Source: JAHEEL01 sp964195515 (GTDB lineage Bacteria; Actinomycetota; Acidimicrobiia; Spongiisociales; UBA5794). Taken from it: a stretch of DNA of 6,648 bases. A program made the position numbers and the translations under genes. The notes beneath the pieces were generated by a model, which had not been told where the DNA came from, did no database searches, and worked only from the letters and a program-made list of their open reading frames with translations. Every line of letters begins with the position of its first letter. Within the stretch, counting starts at the first letter, position 1. The DNA lies in NCBI GenBank assembly GCA_964195515.1, contig CAXMQO010000112.1, positions 1 to 6,648 on the forward strand. The letters are read 5' to 3'. Below, piece after piece: positions 1 through 4,773 of the stretch.

Positions 1-6
1 GGTCCG

Positions 7-12
7 TATCCT
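7..12 (+). promoter_or_regulatory. Possible -10 element upstream of thiI
   Basis: TATCCT matches the loose actinobacterial -10 pattern TANNNT and lies 27 bases before the thiI start. The -35 region would fall outside the window, so it cannot be tested. The rest of positions 1-39 holds only the GGGGAG ribosome binding site at 29-34. Confidence 0.2.
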
Positions 13-39
13 GGGAGACAGAGAGACCGGGGAGCCGTC

Positions 40-1206
40 ATGATCCACATCACCCTCTCGGGTGACATCTTCCTCAAATCGCGGCGCACTCAGCCGCGAA
101 TGATCAAACGCGTCCTCTCAAGCCTTCGATTGGCGCTGGACGAAGCGGGATGTGAGTCACCGCTGGAGCGACTGGGATCACACCGGTTCGCCCTTGACGC
201 CGGCGATCGAACTGATGGCGTCGTTGAACGAGCCACCCGTGTGTTTGGTGTTGCCTCGGTTGATGAAATGGAGGAACTCGGAGCGGGCGACCTCGACCAT
301 CTCGCTTCGGAGGTCGCACGCCTGACCCGCGACCGCGTCTCCGGTCGAACGTTCGGCGTTCGGGTGAAACGGCGGGGGACCCATCCCTGGAAGTCATACG
401 ATCTTGCCTCGAAATCGGGATCGCTGCTCGTCGAGGCGGGCGGGAGGGTGAACCTGGATGACCCGCAGGAACCGGTCGACGTCATGGTGCTGGACGATCG
501 GGCCTTCCTCGTCGTAGCCCACCACCGCGGACCCGGGGGTCTTCCGGTGGGCACTCAGGAGCCGGTGCTCTGCCTTGTCTCGGGCGGGTTTGACTCGGTC
601 GTGGCCGCATGGATGATGATGTCGCGCGGATGCCCGGTCGAGTTCGTCCACTTCACGCTGTCGTGTTCGCAATCCGATCATGCGGTCGCGGTTGCCCGTT
701 CGTTGTGGGAGCGATGGGGCTACGGCACCGATCCGGTTGTCCACGTGGTCGAGTTTCAGCCGGTGAAGGAGGCGCTGCTCGAGCAGGTCGATGCTCGGAT
801 GCGGCAGGTGGCGTTGAAGGTTCTGATGGCTCGGGCAGCATCGGAGATCGCCCGGGAGCGAGGGATCCTTGCACTGCTGACCGGCGATGCGATGGGCCAG
901 GTCTCGTCGCAAACGCTGCCGCACCTCGTTGCAGTGTCCGAGGCCTCCGAGATTCCGATCTTTCGACCTCTTCTCGGTCTCCCGAAGCAGGACATCATCG
1001 ACTACGCCAGGCGGATCGGCACCGCGGAGCTGTCGGCGCGTGCCCAAGAGGTGTGTGACCTGTCGGAAGGACAACCCGTCGCCACCGGTGCCCGGCCGGA
1101 GATGGTCGCCCGCTCGGTCAAGGACATTCCCGGATTCCTGATGGCCGATGCGGTCTCAACAAGGAAAGTCTTCCTCCTGAGGGATTGGCTCCCCGGCGCG
1201 ATGTAG
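40..1206 (+). CDS. thiI: ThiI-type tRNA 4-thiouridine synthase (no rhodanese domain)
   Basis: Cytoplasmic enzyme that adenylates U8 of tRNA and replaces its oxygen with sulfur; in some bacteria ThiI also supplies sulfur for thiamin thiazole. The 388 residues fit the short family form: an N-terminal ferredoxin-like part (about 1-60), a THUMP domain (about 60-165, including FGVRVKRRG), then a PP-loop ATP pyrophosphatase domain. The PP-loop is SGGFDS at 181-186. The family signature TGDAMGQVSSQT lies at 281-292, followed by RPLLGLPKQDII. Cys339, in an EVCDL context after the IGT motif, aligns with E. coli Cys344, which forms the catalytic disulfide. The C-terminal rhodanese domain that carries E. 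coli Cys456 is absent, so persulfide must come from another protein. The ATG is preceded by GGGGAG with a 5-base gap. No partner gene such as a cysteine desulfurase is visible here. A close THUMP/PP-loop paralogue with another target is less likely. Confidence 0.9.
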   Translation: MIHITLSGDIFLKSRRTQPRMIKRVLSSLRLALDEAGCESPLERLGSHRFALDAGDRTDGVVERATRVFGVASVDEMEELGAGDLDHLASEVARLTRDRVSGRTFGVRVKRRGTHPWKSYDLASKSGSLLVEAGGRVNLDDPQEPVDVMVLDDRAFLVVAHHRGPGGLPVGTQEPVLCLVSGGFDSVVAAWMMMSRGCPVEFVHFTLSCSQSDHAVAVARSLWERWGYGTDPVVHVVEFQPVKEALLEQVDARMRQVALKVLMARAASEIARERGILALLTGDAMGQVSSQTLPHLVAVSEASEIPIFRPLLGLPKQDIIDYARRIGTAELSARAQEVCDLSEGQPVATGARPEMVARSVKDIPGFLMADAVSTRKVFLLRDWLPGAM

Positions 1207-1221
1207 ATACCGCGAACCTCT

Positions 1222-1255
1222 CCGACCCCGGGACCAAACCGGTTCGGAGGGTCGG
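1222..1255. terminator. Inverted repeat after thiI, possible factor-dependent terminator
   Basis: CCGACCC at 1222-1228 and GGGTCGG at 1249-1255 are exact reverse complements, with a 20-base loop. Two competing pairings overlap it: CTCCGA (1220-1225) with TCGGAG (1244-1249), and GGGACC (1230-1235) with GGTCCC (1254-1259). No T-tract follows, so it is not a classical intrinsic terminator. It lies just after the thiI stop and just before the lipoprotein promoter region. Confidence 0.35.
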
Positions 1256-1260
1256 TCCCC

Positions 1261-1266
1261 TACACT
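1261..1266 (+). promoter_or_regulatory. Possible -10 element for the lipoprotein gene
   Basis: TACACT fits the TANNNT -10 pattern and would start transcription near 1273, giving a short leader with the ribosome binding site at 1283-1288. No convincing -35 hexamer is seen at 16-18 bases upstream, so this rests on the -10 alone. Confidence 0.3.
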
Positions 1267-1282
1267 CGGGCCGAATCCACAT

Positions 1283-1288
1283 AGGAGG
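1283..1288 (+). promoter_or_regulatory. Ribosome binding site that fixes the lipoprotein start
   Basis: A perfect AGGAGG sits 7 bases before the ATG at 1296. It decides in favour of that ATG over an in-frame ATG at 1185, which would overlap the end of thiI and place 37 non-signal residues before the signal peptide. Confidence 0.8.
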
Positions 1289-1295
1289 AAAGTTC

Positions 1296-2111
1296 ATGGC
1301 GCGGATCGTGCGTCTTTTCGCAATCGGAGCGATGCTCCTGGCACTCGGAGCTGGCGTGGCCTCATGCTCAGGAGAGAATTCCCCGGTGACGACCGGAGCC
1401 GGTGGAGGAGAGACGACGCAGGCACCCGACACCACGCAGGCACCCGACACCACCCAGGCACCCGATACGACGCAGGCTCCGGATACGACGCAGGCACCCG
1501 ACACCACCGGCGCACCCGCCGACGAGGGCGAAGGCGAAGCACCCTGGTGGATCCTGATTGTCGGAGGACTCCTTGTCATCGTTCTGATCGTGGTACTCGC
1601 CAGTTCGGGCAAGAAGAAGAGCGTGACGGTCGCAAACGTCGGTCCGACGTGGAAGGAGCTTGCACGAAGCGGCTACGCCGACTCGCGGTGGCTCTTCGAC
1701 CATCTCACCGAGGCTCTGGCTCTCTGGCGCGGCAATGCTAGATACGACCAGACGACGGACGTCGGCTCCACGGCGGAGACCGCGAATGCCGAGACCTGGC
1801 AGAAACTCTCCGGGCGCATGAACGCGGCGACCGATCATCTCTACGCTCTTGAAGCTGCGGCACCCGACACCAGAACTGCAGAGACGGCGCGCGGTGTCGT
1901 CGATCGTCTCAACGACACCCGTGGGGGTGTCGACGCGAGGGCAGAGGCTCGATACGCGTATCGGGCGACCGAAGCGGAAGGGGAGGGACAGCCTGACCGG
2001 TCGGCCCGACTCGCTGCCGCACGGGACCGAGAGCAGCGGGCGTCCGAGAACCTCACCGAGTCCAGGAGGCGCCTGGCGGAGGCGTTGACGAGCCTCTCCG
2101 CGATCACCTGA
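1296..2111 (+). CDS. Putative lipoprotein with TTQAPD repeats, a second membrane segment and a helical C-terminal domain
   Basis: I do not recognise the family. The 271-residue protein begins with a basic n-region (MARIVRLF), a hydrophobic stretch and a lipobox VASC with the cysteine at residue 24, as in substrates of prolipoprotein signal peptidase. A low-complexity linker follows, with five exact TTQAPD units and one degenerate unit (about residues 40-75) and an acidic patch. Residues 84-106 (starting WWILIVGG) form a strong membrane helix followed by GKKK, which by the positive-inside rule puts the remaining 160 or so residues in the cytoplasm. That part is charged, alanine-rich and predicted helical (for example WLFDHLTEALALW and ENLTESRRRLAEAL), with no catalytic motif I can name. 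If both anchors are real, the linker is an outside loop. Alternatively the first segment is an uncleaved helix. The gene is separated from thiI by an inverted repeat and converges on the next gene with a 16-base gap. Confidence 0.8.
   Translation: MARIVRLFAIGAMLLALGAGVASCSGENSPVTTGAGGGETTQAPDTTQAPDTTQAPDTTQAPDTTQAPDTTGAPADEGEGEAPWWILIVGGLLVIVLIVVLASSGKKKSVTVANVGPTWKELARSGYADSRWLFDHLTEALALWRGNARYDQTTDVGSTAETANAETWQKLSGRMNAATDHLYALEAAAPDTRTAETARGVVDRLNDTRGGVDARAEARYAYRATEAEGEGQPDRSARLAAARDREQRASENLTESRRRLAEALTSLSAIT
1413..1520 (+). repeat. Coding tandem repeat, 18-bp unit, six copies
   Basis: Six in-frame 18-base units starting at 1413, 1431, 1449, 1467, 1485 and 1503. The first five encode TTQAPD and the last encodes TTGAPA. 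Units 1 and 5 are identical at the DNA level; the others differ from them mostly at third codon positions, with unit 6 the most diverged. The pattern fits slippage or unequal recombination, and it makes a flexible Thr/Pro linker in the lipoprotein. Confidence 0.9.
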
Positions 2112-2127
2112 CGGGCGGGCGATCGGG

Positions 2128-3078
2128 TCAGAGGCGTCTCGCTGCTTCCAGCCATGAGAGATCGGTGTTGCCGCCCGAGATGATGACGCCGACGCGTCGA
2201 CCGGAGAAACGCTCCGGCTCTGTTCTGAGCGCCGCGAGCGGTGTGGCGCCAGATGGCTCAACCACGAGCTTCATCCGCTGCAACAAGAAGAGGGCTGCCT
2301 CGAGGATCGATACCTCGGTCACGCGGATCACGTCCGCGTCAAGAGCGGTGAGGATCGCGAAGGGTCTGGCGCCGATCCCCGTGAGCAGACCATCGGCCAA
2401 TGTGACGGGATCCACGACGCCCGCAAGGCGCCGACCCGACCGGAGTGAGCGGAAGGCGTCGTCGACGGCGAAGGGTTCGGCTCCAATCACCGGGATCGCC
2501 GGATCTTGCGCCGCAGCCACTGTCGCCGCCCCCGAGAGCAACCCGCCGCCTCCGATGGGTGCAACAACCACATCGAGATTCCCGACTTGGTCCAAGAGTT
2601 CGAGCGTGGCGGTGCCCTGCCCTGCGATGACCGCCGGGTTGTCGAAAGGATGGACAAGGACCGCTCCGGTCCGATCCACGACCTCAGCGGCGGCCGTTTC
2701 CCGATCGACGTGATCACACAACACGACCTCGGCGCCGTATGAGCGAACGGCATCGACCTTGAGTCGCGGTGCCGTGCGCGGCATGACGATCCATGCCGGC
2801 AAGTTGCGGATAGCCGCTGCGTACGCGACGGCCTGGCCATGGTTGCCGGAGGAGTGCGTTACGACCCCTGGAACGTCCTTCGGGAGTTGCAGGATTGCGT
2901 TCGTTGCACCCCGAGCCTTGAATGCTCCGACCTTCTGCAGATTCTCCGCCTTGAAGAAGACGCTGGCACCGAGTTCGTGGTCGAGCGTCGATGACGTGAA
3001 CACGGGCGTCCGGTGGACGAACGGAGCAATACGAAGGGCTGCGGCTTCGACATCGGTGTACGTGACGGGGAGGGTCAA
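2128..3078 (-). CDS. Serine racemase / threonine (serine) dehydratase-family PLP enzyme
   Basis: Fold-type II PLP enzyme, expected in the cytoplasm, that racemises serine and/or dehydrates serine or threonine (or 3-hydroxyaspartate) to a keto acid and ammonia. The 316 residues match the single-domain size, with no C-terminal ACT regulatory domain as in biosynthetic IlvA. Visible motifs in order: KAENLQKVGAFKARGA with the PLP-binding lysine at 54; SSGNHGQA at 76-83, with the serine pair typical of serine racemases rather than the SAGNHAQG of many threonine dehydratases; PAVIAGQGT; the phosphate-binding GGGGLLSG loop; GAEPFAVDD, with acidic residues matching the metal site of eukaryotic serine racemase; QRMKLVVEPSGA; and SGGNTDL near the end. 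The start is TTG at 3078, supported by AGGAG 8 bases upstream. It overlaps the TGA of the preceding gene as TTGA, implying translational coupling. Substrate cannot be decided from sequence. Confidence 0.88.
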   Translation of the reverse strand: MTLPVTYTDVEAAALRIAPFVHRTPVFTSSTLDHELGASVFFKAENLQKVGAFKARGATNAILQLPKDVPGVVTHSSGNHGQAVAYAAAIRNLPAWIVMPRTAPRLKVDAVRSYGAEVVLCDHVDRETAAAEVVDRTGAVLVHPFDNPAVIAGQGTATLELLDQVGNLDVVVAPIGGGGLLSGAATVAAAQDPAIPVIGAEPFAVDDAFRSLRSGRRLAGVVDPVTLADGLLTGIGARPFAILTALDADVIRVTEVSILEAALFLLQRMKLVVEPSGATPLAALRTEPERFSGRRVGVIISGGNTDLSWLEAARRL

Positions 3079-3749
3079 GGGAGTGGCTCCTGGTTGCGTG
3101 GTTGGACGGTGGCGATGAAGTAGGCGCCGAACGCCATTGCGGACAGAACGTGCCACAGACCATGGAACTGCACCACATGGTCGGGCGTGCATGTTGACGC
3201 CCCCGAGCGGCCGAGAGCGTCGAAGAGGAGTGCACCAGCGAAGAGAGCGAGTGCCGTCGCATACCAACGGCCATCGATGCCACCCACCCTGTGCATGAGC
3301 AGGTCTGATACAACCAACGCCGCGATGGAGACGCCGGCGAGCGTATTCGTCGACGCGGGATACAGGATCAGGACGACCGCGATGACTGCCGACACCACCA
3401 CAATGCCAGCCCATGCCAAGGGGCGGCGGAGGCCGTAGGGCCCTGCCGGGTTCATGATGATCAAGAACCACAGCATCACGAGGAACGTGATGTCGTGGGC
3501 GAATGCCGCCACCGCCGGCTGTGGACCGTGGTACAGGAAGCTGCCGACACCCGTTCCGATGAGCAGGACCCCGAACGCGATGCGGAGCGTCCGCTCCCGA
3601 ACGGGGGACGCAGCCGCCGACATCATCAGAACGATTCCGACGACCGCGTACGCCAGACTCGTCCAGGCAGCCACCGGTTGGATCAGCCAACCGTCGCCGA
3701 GCGCTTCGCAGTCGCCGGCTCCGAGGGTCGCGAAGAGCACTTCGATCAT
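3075..3749 (-). CDS. Ceramidase-like CREST-superfamily membrane hydrolase
   Basis: A 224-residue polytopic membrane protein with about seven hydrophobic helices, matching the alkaline ceramidase (Ceramidase, PF05875) group of the CREST superfamily. These are zinc-dependent amidases acting within the membrane. The key residues are present with the family spacing: S70 and H74 in SFLYH, D86 in AHDITF, and H196/H200 in FHGLWH, matching the Ser, Asp and three His zinc ligands of human ACER3. Near the N-terminus DCE at 13-15 resembles the DWCE calcium-site motif of ACER3, which supports starting at the ATG at 3749. An in-frame start at 3860 would add 37 polar residues without family similarity. There is no good ribosome binding site, but TACGCT six bases before the ATG would suit a leaderless transcript. 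Whether the substrate is ceramide or another lipid amide is unknown. It overlaps the PLP enzyme gene by 4 bases. Confidence 0.8.
   Translation of the reverse strand: MIEVLFATLGAGDCEALGDGWLIQPVAAWTSLAYAVVGIVLMMSAAASPVRERTLRIAFGVLLIGTGVGSFLYHGPQPAVAAFAHDITFLVMLWFLIIMNPAGPYGLRRPLAWAGIVVVSAVIAVVLILYPASTNTLAGVSIAALVVSDLLMHRVGGIDGRWYATALALFAGALLFDALGRSGASTCTPDHVVQFHGLWHVLSAMAFGAYFIATVQPRNQEPLP
3087..3091 (-). promoter_or_regulatory. Ribosome binding site supporting the TTG start of the PLP enzyme
   Basis: AGGAG on the minus strand lies 8 bases before the TTG at 3078. It is inside the coding end of the upstream membrane protein gene. It decides the start because no ATG or GTG sits at a suitable place, and upstream codons in this frame read through the other gene's sequence without family similarity. 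Confidence 0.7.
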
Positions 3750-3755
3750 GGGTGC

Positions 3756-3761
3756 AGCGTA
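3756..3761 (-). promoter_or_regulatory. Possible leaderless -10 element for the ceramidase-like gene
   Basis: On the minus strand TACGCT (TANNNT) is followed by six bases and then the ATG at 3749, so transcription would begin at or next to the start codon. Leaderless genes are common in actinobacteria, and this fits the missing ribosome binding site. No clear -35 hexamer is seen. Confidence 0.35.
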
Positions 3762-3834
3762 CCTGTGCCGAGTATCAGTCCATCGACCCGCCCACGGTAG
3801 GCTGGCTCCCAACGGCCGAATGGTTCCACTCGGT

Positions 3835-3860
3835 GTGGTCATCGAGAACAGGTTGACCAC
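3835..3860. promoter_or_regulatory. Inverted repeat overlapping a promoter -35, possible operator
   Basis: GTGGTCA (3835-3841) and TGACCAC (3854-3860) are exact reverse complements separated by 12 bases, half-site centres 19 bases apart. The right arm covers most of the -35 hexamer of the DivIVA-gene promoter, a typical place for a repressor site. A 7-base match of this kind can arise by chance in a region this size. Confidence 0.3.
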
Positions 3861-3881
3861 GTAGAGTAGCGATCATAGACT
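3853..3881 (+). promoter_or_regulatory. Sigma70-type promoter for the DivIVA-domain gene
   Basis: TTGACC (3853-3858), a 17-base spacer and TAGACT (3876-3881) make the best promoter in the window. Transcription would start near 3888, leaving a leader of about 35 bases that contains GAGGAGGT at 3911-3918. It probably drives the DivIVA-domain gene and perhaps the two genes after it. Confidence 0.65.
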
Positions 3882-3910
3882 GACACGGGTGTCGGGGGAG
3901 CAGCGCGATC

Positions 3911-3918
3911 GAGGAGGT
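3911..3918 (+). promoter_or_regulatory. Ribosome binding site supporting a GTG start
   Basis: GAGGAGGT ends 5 bases before the GTG at 3924. It is nearly a full anti-16S match and fixes the start of the DivIVA-domain gene at this GTG. Confidence 0.8.
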
Positions 3919-3923
3919 CGACA

Positions 3924-4706
3924 GTGGACTCGCTGAAAGAGTCGGTCGAACGTCAGTCGTTCGACGTTGGTCGCCGCGGCTACGACCAGCGACAGGTCGA
4001 TCAGTTTCTCAAAGAGCTGACTGCGTCCGTCGCTTCGCTCGAGGAGAACCTGAAGGACGCCCTGATCCAGAAACGCGAACTCGAGCGGCGTCGCGTCGGG
4101 AAGGCCGAGGTCGAGGATTCCGTCGAATCTGCGTATGTCGCGGCAGCCGAGGCCAAACACAAGCTCCTTTCCGACGCAGAGGAGCGAGCGTCTCTGATGC
4201 TTCGTGACGCCGAGATTGAAACAGCCAGACTCCTTGCGGAACCGAGGACGACCGCGGATCGAGCCAGGAAAGATGCCGAGGGGCTCCTCCTGCAAGCCCA
4301 GGCGCGTCTTGACGCTGCGAGTGAGGAAGCCCAGGCCATCCGCGCCGAAGCCGAGGCGATCCTCGCTGACGCAACCCGTCGCGTGGACGCCGAGGTGGCA
4401 GCAGCTCGAGAAGATGCGGAACGTATTCGCACCGATGCCGCATCGGAATCCGATCGGGTTCTCGCCGCTGCCCAGACCGAAGCCGAGGCGACACTGGCCG
4501 AAGCAACCACACAGGCCTCGGAAGTGTACGAAACGGAGCGTCGGCGCTCCATCGAACGCCTCGCCAAGAGCCGAGACGAGTACGAGGACCTCGCACGCCG
4601 GCTCCGCTCCCTCAAAGAGGCAACGGGAGACATGCTCACTAATGCACTCCGCGATCACGAGGCTATTCGGGTCGTGCTTGACGAATCGTCCGTAGAGATA
4701 GGTTGA
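3924..4706 (+). CDS. DivIVA-domain coiled-coil protein
   Basis: A 260-residue cytoplasmic protein expected to bind the inner face of the membrane at curved sites such as poles or septum and to organise envelope growth. The N-terminus has the DivIVA signature: F13, then RRGYDQRQVDQFLKEL at 17-32, matching the RGYxxxxVDxFL pattern of Wag31/DivIVA. Residues from about 30 to 240 are an almost unbroken charged, alanine-rich coiled coil with ExEAxxIxAxA-type hendecad spacing, close in texture to ATP-synthase b subunits and other long stalks. The end (LKEATGDMLTNALRDHEAIRV) is also helical. It is not a clear Wag31 orthologue: the residues before the signature differ from the mycobacterial protein and there is no long disordered insert. 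The GTG start has a strong ribosome binding site and promoter. The envelope-protein gene 67 bases downstream supports a cell-envelope role. Confidence 0.82.
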   Translation: MDSLKESVERQSFDVGRRGYDQRQVDQFLKELTASVASLEENLKDALIQKRELERRRVGKAEVEDSVESAYVAAAEAKHKLLSDAEERASLMLRDAEIETARLLAEPRTTADRARKDAEGLLLQAQARLDAASEEAQAIRAEAEAILADATRRVDAEVAAAREDAERIRTDAASESDRVLAAAQTEAEATLAEATTQASEVYETERRRSIERLAKSRDEYEDLARRLRSLKEATGDMLTNALRDHEAIRVVLDESSVEIG

Positions 4707-4756
4707 CGGTCGAACGCAGCGGTCTCGGAGAGCCTGTCGGTTGCCAGGGGAGTCGG

Positions 4757-4762
4757 TAGCAT
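4757..4762 (+). promoter_or_regulatory. Possible internal -10 element before the OmpA-family gene
   Basis: TAGCAT fits TANNNT and would start transcription a few bases before the ATG at 4774. There is no supporting -35, so it may be chance. The gene could equally be read from the DivIVA-gene promoter. Confidence 0.2.
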
Positions 4763-4773
4763 TTCGAGGGAAC

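Noticed and set aside
1185..1295. Earlier in-frame ATG for the lipoprotein gene
   Set aside because: It would overlap thiI and put 37 residues ahead of a textbook signal peptide; AGGAGG lies exactly 7 bases before the ATG at 1296.
1413..1520. Array of short direct repeats resembling a CRISPR
   Set aside because: The 18-base units are contiguous with no spacers, stay in frame and encode a regular six-residue linker.
2108..2131. Hairpin between the convergent lipoprotein and PLP enzyme genes
   Set aside because: CTGAC/GTCAG is only five base pairs with a 14-base loop and arises mainly because both genes end in TGA facing each other; there is no T-tract.
1368..2261. A 297-codon minus-strand frame over the lipoprotein gene with Gly/Cys/Leu repeats
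   Set aside because: The repeats are the reverse complement of the TTQAPD array, and the frame runs into the end of the PLP enzyme gene; the plus-strand frame has the signal peptide, lipobox and perfect ribosome binding site.
3079..3690. N-terminal extension of the PLP enzyme frame up to 3690
   Set aside because: This stretch is the out-of-frame shadow of the ceramidase-like gene; family similarity begins right at the TTG at 3078.
3750..3860. Longer start for the ceramidase-like gene at 3860
   Set aside because: The extra 37 residues are polar, lack family similarity and would overlap the opposing promoter; the ATG at 3749 places the DCE motif near the N-terminus as in relatives.
4741..4773. 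TTG start for the OmpA-family gene, adding 11 residues
   Set aside because: GGAGAG 8 bases upstream makes it possible, but the ATG at 4774 begins a typical basic MARKSK N-terminus. This remains the least certain start in the window.
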